Shown: piece after piece, positions 1-9,033 of the stretch | How positions within the stretch are numbered: the stretch's first letter is position 1 | Layout of the letters: the number at the start of each line of letters is the position of its first letter | Assembly (NCBI RefSeq): GCF_029625215.1 | Contig: NZ_CP121197.1 | Span: 2,542,001-2,606,000 of the forward strand | DNA from: Aurantibacillus circumpalustris | GTDB lineage: Bacteria > Bacteroidota > Bacteroidia > B-17B0 > Aurantibacillaceae | Length of the DNA stretch: 64,000 nucleotides | Direction: 5' to 3' | The notes under the pieces: model-generated | Databases searched by the model: none | What the model was told of the DNA's origin: nothing | Seen by the model: only the letters and a program-made list of their open reading frames with translations | Translations under genes and position numbers: made by a program

Positions 1-1
1 A

Positions 2-1588
2 GCATTTTCTGCACCTAATGTAACTGTTAATACTTGGTACACTGCTGTTATTACTTGTACTAACAGTACTGGTACTTATACTACTGCAGGACTTTCTGTT
101 TCAGTACAGCCGGTTACTATTAACACAGTTCCTTACGAGGAAGGATTTGAAGGAATTGCAGGGCCTAATAAGCTTCCAAATTGTTCGTGGGCGACAAGTA
201 ACTTGCCGGCAAATTGTCAAACTTACGTTTCGTCTAACACCCTTGGAAGAACTGCTCATACTGGTAGCAAGTTTGCTTCTTTTTACTATAATCCAACCGG
301 TACAAATTATTTTTACACGAATGGTATTCAATTAAATGCTGGGGTTACTTATTCGGCAGGATTGTGGTTTCAAACTGATTATTCTGGAGCAGCTACTTGG
401 ACAGATTTATCTATTTTATATGGTACTGCACAAAATCCAACAGGCTTAGTACCAATTGTTTCAACAAATGGACCAGTTATTAGTAATGTTTATAAGCCTT
501 TATCAAATTTATTTACAGTGCCTTCAAGTGGTCTTTATTATATAGCAATTAAGGCGGTTGGTAGCTCTAACTGTTGTGCTTATTATGTAAGTTGGGATGA
601 TTTATCTATTACTATTCCTTGTACTGCTACTTCGCCAAATACACCTTCAGTAACTATTAATACTGCTGGAACAACTACAATTTGTTCAGGAGATCAAATT
701 ACATTGAATGCAGCTGGTGCGGATACATACACTTGGAACACTGGTTCTAATGCTGTAACACTTTCTGAAACACCTCCTGCTGGGATGATACCTTATGTTC
801 TTGTTGGAACAAGTGCATTAACTGGTTGTACTAATACGGCTACTCAATATGTTTTAGTTAACGCTACCCCAACAATTTACATTGTTGCAAGTACTCAGAG
901 TGTTTGTTCTGGATCACCAGTTCAACTGCAGGGCTTAGGAGCTTCAACTTACACATGGAGTAATGGTTCAGTTGCTCAAAATATTACTGTAAAACCTACA
1001 GTAGCTACCACTTACATTGCTTTGACTTCTGATGTTAATGGCTGTACAGGTACTGCAACGCAATTAATTGGCATTCACGAATTGCCAAACGTAACTGCTT
1101 CTACAGATCGTGCAGATATGTGCCCAACAGAAGTGGTTTCTTTATCAGCGGCAACCAATGCTTCAGGTTCTAATGTATCGTTTCAATGGGTTTCAAATAT
1201 TTCTCAAGTGGTATTAATTGGTAATCCTGTTAGTGTTTCTCCAAGTGCTCCTTCTCTTTATACAGTAACTGTAACAGATGGTAATGGTTGTAAAAAAGAA
1301 GCAGCTATTTTTCAAAATGTTCTTAACTGTACTGGAATAACTGAGAGAACTATTTTAAGTGGTTTAACAGTATACCCTAATCCAACTCATGGTGAGTTTT
1401 CAATTGAAACAGCAAATACTTTCGAGAAATCAATAGAAATTATTGATGTAGCTGGTAAGGTTGTTGTTAAATCTACTAGTAGTGCTGAAGTAGTTAAATT
1501 AAATCTAAAAGATTTCTCAAGTGGAATTTATTATGTAAAAATTCAATCAAACAATTCAGTTGATGTTGTTAAGGTTGTAAAACAATAA
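2..1588 (+). CDS. T9SS type A sorted surface protein, 3' part only
   Basis: The frame is open from base 2, so the gene begins outside the window and its signal peptide is not seen. The visible 528 residues hold a carbohydrate-binding-like beta region (about residues 50-205), then at least three Ig-like repeats with paired cysteines and the Tyr-Thr-Trp pattern common in Bacteroidota cell-surface proteins. The last 75 or so residues are a type A sorting domain: VYPNPTHGEF, then an IDVAGKVV strand, GIYYVKI, and a terminal VVKQ. By family knowledge such proteins cross the inner membrane by Sec and the outer membrane by T9SS, and are then cleaved and anchored or released. Total length and binding target are unknown. 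A strong terminator follows 23 bases after the stop. Confidence 0.88.
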   Translation, partial: AFSAPNVTVNTWYTAVITCTNSTGTYTTAGLSVSVQPVTINTVPYEEGFEGIAGPNKLPNCSWATSNLPANCQTYVSSNTLGRTAHTGSKFASFYYNPTGTNYFYTNGIQLNAGVTYSAGLWFQTDYSGAATWTDLSILYGTAQNPTGLVPIVSTNGPVISNVYKPLSNLFTVPSSGLYYIAIKAVGSSNCCAYYVSWDDLSITIPCTATSPNTPSVTINTAGTTTICSGDQITLNAAGADTYTWNTGSNAVTLSETPPAGMIPYVLVGTSALTGCTNTATQYVLVNATPTIYIVASTQSVCSGSPVQLQGLGASTYTWSNGSVAQNITVKPTVATTYIALTSDVNGCTGTATQLIGIHELPNVTASTDRADMCPTEVVSLSAATNASGSNVSFQWVSNISQVVLIGNPVSVSPSAPSLYTVTVTDGNGCKKEAAIFQNVLNCTGITERTILSGLTVYPNPTHGEFSIETANTFEKSIEIIDVAGKVVVKSTSSAEVVKLNLKDFSSGIYYVKIQSNNSVDVVKVVKQ

Positions 1589-1610
1589 ATAATTATTGAC
1601 CTTATTATTA

Positions 1611-1642
1611 AAAGCCTGCCTCGAAAGAGGCAGGCTTTTTTT
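1611..1642 (+). terminator. Rho-independent terminator
   Basis: A perfect 12-bp stem (AAAGCCTGCCTC paired with GAGGCAGGCTTT) closes a GAAA loop and runs into a T tract. It ends the type A cargo gene. Confidence 0.93.
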
Positions 1643-1961
1643 GGTTAATAAAAAAATCCCTCGAAGCTTTGCTCAGGATTAGCCTGGCTTTTGACCACGA
1701 ACCTGTCAGCCGTCGTGGAGCTTTGGTAAAAACACGAATTAACGCGAATGAATTTTGTTAGCGAAAATCAGTATAATTAGTAGCAGAATACCTCTAGACT
1801 CTGTTTCGGGTTATTTATTCCAAAAATATAATTTGCTAGTATTAGAATTTTGATGATTGAAGTAAGACCCCTTTTGTCTAACATCCTCACATTGTTAGTT
1901 ATTAAACTTTAAATTATCCTAAACGTGTTGGCATTTTTCGCTCTTAGCAGAACATAAATGC
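1643..1961. other. Intergenic stretch with degenerate repeat remnants
   Basis: About 320 bases without a supported gene. A short inverted repeat, CCACGA (1695-1700) and TCGTGG (1713-1718), stands out as more GC-rich than its surroundings. It is followed by an AACACGAATTAACGCGAAT-like stretch near 1734-1752, a type of degenerate intergenic repeat frequent in Bacteroidota. I see no ORF of meaningful length, RNA gene or mobile-element end. Confidence 0.5.
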
Positions 1962-1969
1962 TAAATTTG
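1962..1969 (+). promoter_or_regulatory. Probable -7 element of the sod promoter
   Basis: TAAATTTG matches the Bacteroidota -7 consensus TAnnTTTG exactly and lies 25 bases before the sod start codon. A TTG at the usual upstream distance is missing, so the promoter is supported by one element only. Confidence 0.45.
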
Positions 1970-1994
1970 TGGTGAACAATTAAAATTTAATATT

Positions 1995-2612
1995 ATGGCT
2001 TTTGAATTACCGAAATTAAATTATGCGATTACCGCTTTAGAACCACATATTGACGCTAAAACGATGGAAATTCATCACGGTAAGCATCATCAGGCGTATG
2101 TAACAAATTTGAATAATGCAATCAAAGATACAGACGCTGAAAAATTGAGCATAGAAGAAATATGCAAAAACATTTCAAAGTATCCTGCCGCTGTGCGAAA
2201 TAATGGTGGTGGACATTTTAACCATTCTTTGTTTTGGGAGGTAATGGCGCCAAATGCTGGTGGTGTTCCCACGAATGAAGTAGGGAAGGCAATTGATTCA
2301 GATCTTGGAAGTTTTGAGAAGTTTAAAACTGAGTTTTCACAGGCTGGAGCGACGCGTTTTGGAAGCGGTTGGGCTTGGTTGTGTGTTAAACCCGATGGTA
2401 AGTTAGCGGTGTGCAGTACTGCTAATCAAGATAATCCTTTAATGGATGTGGTAAATGATTGCAAAGGAACGCCAATTTTAGGAATGGATGTTTGGGAGCA
2501 TGCTTATTATTTGAATTACCAAAACAGGCGCCCTGATTATATTAACGCATTTTTTAATGTGATTAATTGGACTAAAGTAAATGAACTTTACTTAAAAGCA
2601 AAAGGAAAATAA
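1995..2612 (+). CDS. sodA: Superoxide dismutase, Fe/Mn family, Mn-type residues
   Basis: This 205-residue protein is full length for the Fe/Mn superoxide dismutase family, which converts superoxide to hydrogen peroxide and oxygen in the cytoplasm. The four metal ligands are visible: His27 in the HHGKHH segment, His77 in NHSLFW, and Asp165 and His169 in DVWEHAYY. Gly73 in the GGGH motif and Gln145 in TANQD are the second-sphere choices typical of Mn enzymes rather than Fe enzymes, although cambialistic use cannot be excluded. No signal peptide is present. The gene stands alone, between its own -7 element and a terminator. The start is the first ATG and fits the usual family N-terminus ([16 protein letters not shown]). 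Confidence 0.97.
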   Translation: MAFELPKLNYAITALEPHIDAKTMEIHHGKHHQAYVTNLNNAIKDTDAEKLSIEEICKNISKYPAAVRNNGGGHFNHSLFWEVMAPNAGGVPTNEVGKAIDSDLGSFEKFKTEFSQAGATRFGSGWAWLCVKPDGKLAVCSTANQDNPLMDVVNDCKGTPILGMDVWEHAYYLNYQNRRPDYINAFFNVINWTKVNELYLKAKGK

Positions 2613-2630
2613 ATCTATATTTATTAAAAT

Positions 2631-2675
2631 AGAGTCCGATTGGGAAAGTAATTTTCTGATCGGACTTTTGTTTTT
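2631..2675 (+). terminator. Rho-independent terminator after sod
   Basis: AGTCCGAT (2633-2640) pairs with ATCGGACT (2659-2666). The loop can fold further (GAAA with TTTC). A T-rich tail follows. It lies between convergent genes. Confidence 0.85.
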
Positions 2676-2749
2676 GAGGCTATTACGAATTGGTTATAAG
2701 ACTTTCGTTTTTTAGTATGCCGAGTGGTTTTCATGAAAGGAACAACGTG

Positions 2750-3460
2750 CTAGTTTTTGGAAAAGCGCATTTGAATTACCCCTAAAAAAGCTTCTTTAAA
2801 AATTTTTGTACTCATTTTACTGACGCCTAAAACGCGATCTGTAAATAAAATGGGCACTTCAACGATTTTAAAATGTTTCTTGTACGCACGGTATTTCATT
2901 TCAATTTGAAAGGCATAGCCCATAAATTTAATGGAGTCGAGTGCTATGGTTTCAAGTACTTTTTTACGATAACATTTAAATCCAGCTGTTGTATCTTTAA
3001 TGGGAATCCATAAAACGATGCGAACATACACCGAAGCGAAGTAACTCATTAAAATTCTTCCAAGTGGCCAATTGCTCACTTTACCGCCTTTACAGTACCT
3101 TGATCCAACTGCCACATCAGCTCCATTTTCGCAAGCTTCGAGCAAACGAATTAAATCTTGAGGATTATGAGAAAAATCGCAATCCATTTCGAAAATATAA
3201 TCATAGTTATGTGAAAGCGCCCACTTAAAACCATGAATATATGCTGTGCCAAGCCCAAGTTTACCTTTTCTTTCTTCTAAATGTAATTTACGTGAAAATT
3301 CTTTTTGAAGCGTTTTAACATGTTCTGCAGTTAGATCAGGAGAACCATCGTCTACAATCAATAACTCAAATTCACGCGATAAAGAAAAAACGGTTCTTAC
3401 CATTTTATCAATATTTTCGATTTCGTTATAGGTTGGAATTATGACTAGATTCTTACTCAT
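2750..3460 (-). CDS. Polyprenol monophosphomannose synthase-like GT2 glycosyltransferase
   Basis: A 236-residue family 2 glycosyltransferase of the Dpm1 type, which moves mannose (or a related sugar) from a nucleotide donor to polyprenyl phosphate at the inner face of the membrane. Visible motifs are the N-terminal VIIPTYNE, VDDGSPD, the donor-binding MDCDFSHNP (DxD in the form Asp-Cys-Asp) and VAVGSRY. There is no C-terminal membrane domain, as in the short soluble Dpm1 class. The ATG at 3460 is chosen because the protein then begins MSKNLVIIPTYNE, the normal family start. A further 67 codons are open upstream but overlap the divergent neighbour and look non-coding. The gene converges on sod. 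The exact sugar is an inference. Confidence 0.9.
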   Translation of the reverse strand: MSKNLVIIPTYNEIENIDKMVRTVFSLSREFELLIVDDGSPDLTAEHVKTLQKEFSRKLHLEERKGKLGLGTAYIHGFKWALSHNYDYIFEMDCDFSHNPQDLIRLLEACENGADVAVGSRYCKGGKVSNWPLGRILMSYFASVYVRIVLWIPIKDTTAGFKCYRKKVLETIALDSIKFMGYAFQIEMKYRAYKKHFKIVEVPILFTDRVLGVSKMSTKIFKEAFLGVIQMRFSKN

Positions 3461-3563
3461 TAGAGGGAACGAATATAATAGTTTTGTAAGTAAGTAAAAA
3501 TAAATATAAAATTTCCTTTTCTTAATAATTGCCAAAAACCGTACTTTGTAAAAATTAGATTTT

Positions 3564-4670
3564 TTGATCCTTTTTTCTTTGCGTATAAAAATTAAAACAC
3601 TTATTGCTTTCGTTTTGCTGTACTCCAGCAAGTATATTGCCTCAGAGCCTGGAGATACCATTTCTGTAAAAAAGCGGTATACTGTTTTGCCAGCGCCAAT
3701 TGTTTTTTACACTCCAGAAACACGTTTTGGATTTGGAGCAACCGTTATAAGTACGTTTAATTTTAAGAGCGATAGCTTATCTGCTGCGAGGTCAACTATA
3801 AGTTTGGGCTTTGCTTATACTCAAAATAAACAAGTTCTATCATCGTTGCCTTTTAATATTTTTCTCAAAAATAGGGAGTGGCAACTTTATGGTGAGATAA
3901 CATATAATAAATTTTTTTATAATTTTTATGGTGTAGGAAATGAGCAATCTACAAACTTTGTAGAACGCTATGGCGTTGAGTTTCCAAGGTTAAGACTTAC
4001 TGGGCTAAAGAAAATGCTTCCACATCTGTATCTTGGTTTAAGATACGCCTACGATAACTTTAGTTTGTTTCAACTAGATGCCACCGCGCAACTTATAAAA
4101 GGAACAGTGCCTGGCTCTGAAGGTGGGGTCATATCAGGATTGGGCGTGGTTGCTGTTTATGATAATCGCGACAATGTATACTATCCTTCAAAAGGTATGT
4201 GGGGCGAACTTGTAGTATATCACGATGACCCGAAAACAGGAAGTAGTTTTGAATACACTAGAATCGCTTTAGATTTTTCGAAGTATTTTCATTACAAGGA
4301 AAATATTCTGGCTTTTAATGTTTATAGTCTTTATTCCAATACAGATGTGCCTTTTTTTCAAATGGGCTTATTGGGTGGACAAAAAAAAATGCGTGGTTTT
4401 TATGAAGGGAGGTATAGAGATAATAATGCTTTGGTTTTCCAGGCAGAATATAGAAGGCACTTGTTTTGGCTTTTGGGTGTAACTTTATTTGGTGATGTTG
4501 GGCAGGTTGCGCATAGGTATAACACATTCAACAGTATAGATTGGCGGTATACCTATGGCGCAGGAATAAGACTTATGTTAGACCAGTCTCAAAAAACCAA
4601 TTTAAGAATTGACTTCGCAATTGGTGATGGAAAAATGCTCCCCTACTTTACAATATTCGAAGCTTTTTAG
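3564..4670 (+). CDS. BamA/TamA-family outer-membrane beta-barrel (barrel only)
   Basis: About 368 residues with a hydrophobic leader (IKTLIAFVLLYSSKYIAS) followed by alternating beta strands of an outer-membrane barrel. The segment around VYDNRDNVYYPSKGMWG is the conserved pre-loop motif of the bacterial surface antigen (Omp85 barrel) family, and the chain ends in an aromatic beta-signal (FTIFEAF). No POTRA domains precede the barrel, so this is the short accessory type rather than BamA itself. No ATG is available in frame near the leader: a stop lies at 3549, and the candidate starts are TTG at 3564 or TTG at 3579. The gene is divergent from the glycosyltransferase, and its role is unknown. 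Confidence 0.8.
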   Translation: MILFSLRIKIKTLIAFVLLYSSKYIASEPGDTISVKKRYTVLPAPIVFYTPETRFGFGATVISTFNFKSDSLSAARSTISLGFAYTQNKQVLSSLPFNIFLKNREWQLYGEITYNKFFYNFYGVGNEQSTNFVERYGVEFPRLRLTGLKKMLPHLYLGLRYAYDNFSLFQLDATAQLIKGTVPGSEGGVISGLGVVAVYDNRDNVYYPSKGMWGELVVYHDDPKTGSSFEYTRIALDFSKYFHYKENILAFNVYSLYSNTDVPFFQMGLLGGQKKMRGFYEGRYRDNNALVFQAEYRRHLFWLLGVTLFGDVGQVAHRYNTFNSIDWRYTYGAGIRLMLDQSQKTNLRIDFAIGDGKMLPYFTIFEAF

Positions 4671-4716
4671 AAGCGGCGATGTTTTTATTGGATAACTACA
4701 TACAAAAATACTTTGT

Positions 4717-7700
4717 TTATTCTTTCACTATTTTTGTAGAATGGGTTCCGCCTTTTTCCGTTTTAAACTTTAAGATGTAAATACCATTTGCAAGTGTTGA
4801 AATATTAATTTGCATTTCGTTTTTATCTTTTTTGAATTCTAAAGTCTGCCTTAAAACAACTTTCCCGTTAGAGTCTTCTAATTCAATTTCAGCTTCGGTT
4901 GAAGAACCGGATTGATTTTTAATCATAATCAGATTACTAGCGGGATTAGGAAATACAATAAATAGGTCGTTTGTTTTCTTATTCGATATTCCAGTACATT
5001 CTGAAATAACCAAAGAAAGCAATTCTGTGTCTGAACAACCATTCACATCTTTTCCATTTACGGTGTATGTGATTGAATTTGGAACGGTGGGAGTTGTTAT
5101 GCTCAGCGTTGAGCCTGTTTTATTGCCAGGCTGCCAAGTATAGTTAGCAGCGCCGGAAGCGGTTAATACAATGTCTTCGCCAATACACACAACTAGGCTA
5201 TTTACTGAAGTATTTAAGGTAAGCGTAGGATTAGGATATACGGTTATCGTTTGCACAGCAGGTGCGCCAGATCCAAAACCGTTAGTGGCAGTTAAAGAAA
5301 CTGTGTAAACGCCAGTTGTTTGAAAAGTAATGTTGGGGTTCTGAGAATTAGCGGAGTTAATCGTCACTCCAGAAGAAGGACTTACTGACCAATTCCAACT
5401 TGTTGGATCTTCGGTAGATAAATCTATAAATGTTTTGCTTGCCCCTTGACAAATTGTACCTTCTGTATTTATAGAACTTGAAGGAACAGTTGTTGGCTGT
5501 ATCAAATCTACCTGATAAACTCCACGTCCATAAGTGGCGGCTCTTAAAAGTGTCGGTGCCGCAGGAGAAATTTCCATGTCATGTACTGGAACATTTGGTA
5601 AACTATTATTATATAAACTCCAGATGTTAGATGAATTGTCCTTTACATAAACGCCTACATCCATCCCAATATAAATGCGATCGTTAGTAGCAGGCTGATA
5701 CACAGAACAATTTGCAGGAAGGTTAGGAAGATTGTAAGTGATATTCGTCCAGCTTACGCCCCCATTGGTTGTTTGAAAAACCTTATTAGGTGCAGAATAT
5801 CCACTTAAAGTAACCCATACATTGTCAGGGTCTGTTGGATCGATAGTTATAAAGGTTGGGGCTCCACTACCTGTTGGCACGTTAGAAGTCACATTCGTCC
5901 ACGATAAACCACCGTCGATAGTTTTGCGCAAAGAGGTGCCGTGTATAACATATATAATTTGATTGTTGCTTGGAGCAATGGCAAATTCTATAACGTAACC
6001 ACTACCACCAGTATTTGTTAATTGTGTCCAACCGCCGCCAGAATTTGTACTGACAAATAACTGAGAGTAACCTGCATACAGCGTTGTTGCTACCAAGGGA
6101 TCTTGTTTCCAAGGACTAACCCAGCCAGCCCCAGGAGTTAAACCTACAACAATACTAGACCAACTAGCGCCACCATTAAATGAACGTCTAAATCCTCCGT
6201 TTTGTAATGATGCAAACATTGTATTGTTATTTGTACGATCTATGAAACAATCCATGCCGTCGCCACCAACGGCTGCAACATAGTTAGTACCATTAAAAAT
6301 ATTAGAGCCGTTATCTTGGTGGCCAGTAATCCAAAGATTCGGAGATAAAGAAGACAAACCTATCTTATACATTTGAGCGATGTTACGCGGAGAACTTCTA
6401 TCAGTCCAGCTTGGAGCAGTGTATTCGAAAATACCGCCGTCGTTCGAAACATATAAAGTACCTGTTGGTGTATATTCTAATTCATGTTGATCGGCATGAA
6501 CAAAATTTGTTCCTGTAGAATTCCAGCAGCCTATAACAGAGAAGCTTGACCCTCCATTTACGCTTTTCCATACGTTTACTCCGCCAACAACTACTTCGTT
6601 TTTATCGAGTGGTGAAACGGCCAGAGCAAGATCGTACCAGCCTTGCCCACCTGTTGTTGCACCAGGACTACATGGGTTTGCTAAAATATCTGGAGAGTTT
6701 GTCATGGTTGTAAAGGAGTTGCCGCCATTTGTAGAACGAAATACACCTAATAAACCTGAATTTGAACTTTTTGAAGCGAGCAGGTACACGTAGTTGGTAT
6801 CGGCGGGTGTAACACCAACGTTCATTCTATTTGCACCAGCGGGAATGCCATTTGTTGAATTTATTATTGAAAACGAAACACCACCATTCAAAGATCTGTA
6901 CAAAGCATTTGCCGCAGCATATATTACATTTGGATTTCCAGGTTTGAATTCGGCATCATAAAAATTACCAGTTTGTATTTGTGCCCAGTTTACACCACCG
7001 TCTACACTTCTTTGAATTCCAAAGTTTCCTAGAGCCAATACAATGAGTGGATTAACTGGATTCACAAGAATTCGTCGCATTTGTTTTTGTTGATTAACAG
7101 TATAAACTAAACCAGTTGGATTCCATGTTAGCCCACCATCGGTAGATTTTAAAACGCCGATGCTGTATGTATCACCTTCGCTGTCACCTGTAGCTAAATA
7201 CATGATGTTAGGATTTGTAGGATCAATGGCGAGATCAGAGCAGCCAATTACTGGCAGGTAATCGGTTGATGTTGACCATGTAGAACCGTTGTTAGTTGTT
7301 TTCCACAAACCACCGGCGGGTGACCCGCACCAATAAGTGGATGGGTTGTTAGGATCGAAAGTAACAAAATTATCTCTACCAGCCTTTGCGGGAAGACCTC
7401 CAACAAGACCAGTCATGGCGCCCATCGGCCCCATTGCAGTCCATGTGCTTGTGCTTGAAAGAGCTGCGCTTGATTTACTCGCAGCAGTATTTTCTCTTAG
7501 AAAGGCTTCAAAATTTTTCCAGTTGTTAGAAATCAAAGATAAATTACCTGAAGGGTACACGCGTTGCTCAACAAAATGTTCCCAACGTTTAAATGGTTTG
7601 TAACCTTTACCTTTTTCTGTAATATCTTTGTCCTTCCAATAATTATTAAAAGCAGACTGAATTTCATAAAAATTTCTTCCAGGCTCTTGCATCATTTCTA

Positions 7701-7767
7701 GCCAGGTTTGAGAATATAAAGAACTACTAATAATAGTGATAAATAAAAATGTAATTAATTTTTTCAT
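4717..7767 (-). CDS. Secreted BNR/sortilin-like repeat protein with T9SS type A signal
   Basis: A 1016-residue secreted protein. The ATG at 7767 gives a clean signal peptide (MKKLITFLFITIISSSLYSQ); a GTG 18 bases upstream is less likely. Residues of about 100-760 carry many Asp-box (BNR) motifs such as STDGGLTW, NNGSTW and DGGVNW, which build the multi-bladed propeller seen in sialidase, sortilin and photosystem assembly-type proteins. A PKD-like domain follows (WNWSVSP to VSLTATNGFG), then an Ig-like domain, then a type A T9SS sorting domain (VFPNPASNL ... GIYILKF ... KIVKE). Catalytic sialidase residues are not evident, so an adhesive or structural surface role is more likely than an enzyme. 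It converges on the barrel gene with a 46-base gap. Confidence 0.9.
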   Translation of the reverse strand: MKKLITFLFITIISSSLYSQTWLEMMQEPGRNFYEIQSAFNNYWKDKDITEKGKGYKPFKRWEHFVEQRVYPSGNLSLISNNWKNFEAFLRENTAASKSSAALSSTSTWTAMGPMGAMTGLVGGLPAKAGRDNFVTFDPNNPSTYWCGSPAGGLWKTTNNGSTWSTSTDYLPVIGCSDLAIDPTNPNIMYLATGDSEGDTYSIGVLKSTDGGLTWNPTGLVYTVNQQKQMRRILVNPVNPLIVLALGNFGIQRSVDGGVNWAQIQTGNFYDAEFKPGNPNVIYAAANALYRSLNGGVSFSIINSTNGIPAGANRMNVGVTPADTNYVYLLASKSSNSGLLGVFRSTNGGNSFTTMTNSPDILANPCSPGATTGGQGWYDLALAVSPLDKNEVVVGGVNVWKSVNGGSSFSVIGCWNSTGTNFVHADQHELEYTPTGTLYVSNDGGIFEYTAPSWTDRSSPRNIAQMYKIGLSSLSPNLWITGHQDNGSNIFNGTNYVAAVGGDGMDCFIDRTNNNTMFASLQNGGFRRSFNGGASWSSIVVGLTPGAGWVSPWKQDPLVATTLYAGYSQLFVSTNSGGGWTQLTNTGGSGYVIEFAIAPSNNQIIYVIHGTSLRKTIDGGLSWTNVTSNVPTGSGAPTFITIDPTDPDNVWVTLSGYSAPNKVFQTTNGGVSWTNITYNLPNLPANCSVYQPATNDRIYIGMDVGVYVKDNSSNIWSLYNNSLPNVPVHDMEISPAAPTLLRAATYGRGVYQVDLIQPTTVPSSSINTEGTICQGASKTFIDLSTEDPTSWNWSVSPSSGVTINSANSQNPNITFQTTGVYTVSLTATNGFGSGAPAVQTITVYPNPTLTLNTSVNSLVVCIGEDIVLTASGAANYTWQPGNKTGSTLSITTPTVPNSITYTVNGKDVNGCSDTELLSLVISECTGISNKKTNDLFIVFPNPASNLIMIKNQSGSSTEAEIELEDSNGKVVLRQTLEFKKDKNEMQINISTLANGIYILKFKTEKGGTHSTKIVKE

Positions 7768-7820
7768 GGCGCATTTAATATTCACCTAATGTAATTAATA
7801 CTTTGATTTATCTCAAACAT

Positions 7821-7853
7821 TTTGGATAAACGGTAGCCTTTTTATTATATTTG
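7821..7853 (+). promoter_or_regulatory. Bacteroidota promoter upstream of a gene remnant
   Basis: TTTG at 7821-7824 and TATATTTG at 7846-7853 are separated by 21 bases, a good match to the vegetative promoter of the phylum. The remnant leader ORF starts 4 bases downstream. Confidence 0.55.
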
Positions 7854-7856
7854 GAT

Positions 7857-8043
7857 TTGAGGTTAAGAAGATTAGTTTTACTAGTATCGATTTTTGTTTT
7901 TTCTTTGTGTTTTTCTCAAAAGAAGGCTTTGAACTTTAAAGTTAGTTAGTTATTATGAACCATATTGTGGCAGGGTAGACCCAAGTGAGGAAATAAAAAA
8001 CAGACTCATACACGAAAAGTATATACTTGAATTACTTCAATAG
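7857..8043 (+). pseudogene. Decayed small secreted protein (signal peptide plus frameshifted YCG motif)
   Basis: From TTG 7857 a 30-residue peptide reads as a signal peptide (LVLLVSIFVFSLCFSQ) and stops at 7947. In the next frame, from about 7933 to the stop at 8041, the translation continues EPYCGRVDPSEEIKNRLIHE. This resembles the PYCGGxxPSxE segment that I recall from the N-terminal part of short secreted Bacteroidota proteins. The simplest reading is one frame change near 7930-7945 in a once continuous gene, together with loss of the rest. An intact promoter precedes it. Family assignment is from memory and uncertain. Confidence 0.4.
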
Positions 8044-8077
8044 TAGATGCTAAATCTGGAAAAAATAATTTAGTATT

Positions 8078-8851
8078 TCAGAGAATGCCTGCTGAAAGAA
8101 GGAATCCGAAAATAATCAGTGCTATGGCAACAATCGTTTGAAGCAATTTGATTGTGATTTTTTTTACAAATTTATTCCCAAAATAAGCACCCGAAAAGGC
8201 ACACAAAGTTGCAGCAATTACCAGTTTATAATTAATTTCGTTAGCCGAATTAAAAACTCTACCGTAATAAACACTTAGTCGCGAAACATCTACCAAGCAT
8301 GCAATTACTACTCCAGTAGCAATAAACGCTTCTTTAGATAAATTGGCACGTATTAAAAAAGCTGAACGTAAAGCACCCTGATTGCCAGAAAGTCCTCCAA
8401 AAAAGCCACTCAATAAACCACCTAGTACCAAGTATTTTTTATCAAATTGAATGGAAGAAAGTTTTGGTACAATGTCAAATAAGGCAAAAAAGATTAACAG
8501 CAAGCCAATTGTTAGTTTTAGTGGCAATACCTGCAATGTTTCTGTTCCAACAGTATATTGGAATAATGCTTGCGCATTGCTGATACTTGATAAAACAAAA
8601 GCGCCCGCAAAGGCCGCAATTAAAGAAGGTAAACCAAAACGAAGCAACGTTTTTTTATCGGCGTGTTTTCCAAGCAAAGACAACTTAAAAATATTATTTA
8701 AAAAATGAACAATTGCTGTGAGCGCAATTGATAATTCAATTGGAAAGAAAAGTGCGAAGACAGGTACTAAAAGTGTTCCTAAACCAAAGCCAGAAAAGAG
8801 TGTTAATCCTGAACCAATAAACGCTACGAGACAGATTATGAAATATTGCAT
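8078..8851 (-). CDS. TauE/SafE family sulfite/anion permease
   Basis: A 257-residue integral membrane protein of the TauE/SafE (DUF81) family, with about eight hydrophobic segments. It has the family features of a glycine-rich first helix (FSGFGLGTLLVPVFALFFP) and the central GGLLSGFFGGLSGNQGAL repeat motif. The family exports sulfite or organosulfur anions, or moves other small anions, across the inner membrane; the substrate here cannot be told. The start is the ATG at 8851. It is divergent from the large DUF7948 gene and has a -7 element 48 bases upstream. Confidence 0.92.
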   Translation of the reverse strand: MQYFIICLVAFIGSGLTLFSGFGLGTLLVPVFALFFPIELSIALTAIVHFLNNIFKLSLLGKHADKKTLLRFGLPSLIAAFAGAFVLSSISNAQALFQYTVGTETLQVLPLKLTIGLLLIFFALFDIVPKLSSIQFDKKYLVLGGLLSGFFGGLSGNQGALRSAFLIRANLSKEAFIATGVVIACLVDVSRLSVYYGRVFNSANEINYKLVIAATLCAFSGAYFGNKFVKKITIKLLQTIVAIALIIFGFLLSAGIL

Positions 8852-8898
8852 AAACTAATTGCTTAAAACGGCTATGTTGTTTTTATTTAAAATTAATT

Positions 8899-8906
8899 CA
8901 AATTTA
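8899..8906 (-). promoter_or_regulatory. Candidate -7 element for the TauE/SafE gene
   Basis: On the minus strand this reads TAAATTTG, an exact TAnnTTTG match, 48 bases before the start codon. No clear TTG lies at the expected distance. Confidence 0.4.
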
Positions 8907-9033
8907 GTCGATTTTCTGGTATAATTATTGTTGTGTAAGAATACAGTGATGTGAAGTAAATTGCTTTCATTTATAAATCAAATTGATTATATTTAAGATA
9001 TCTTAATTCATTTCTCACCTTAAAAAAATCAAC

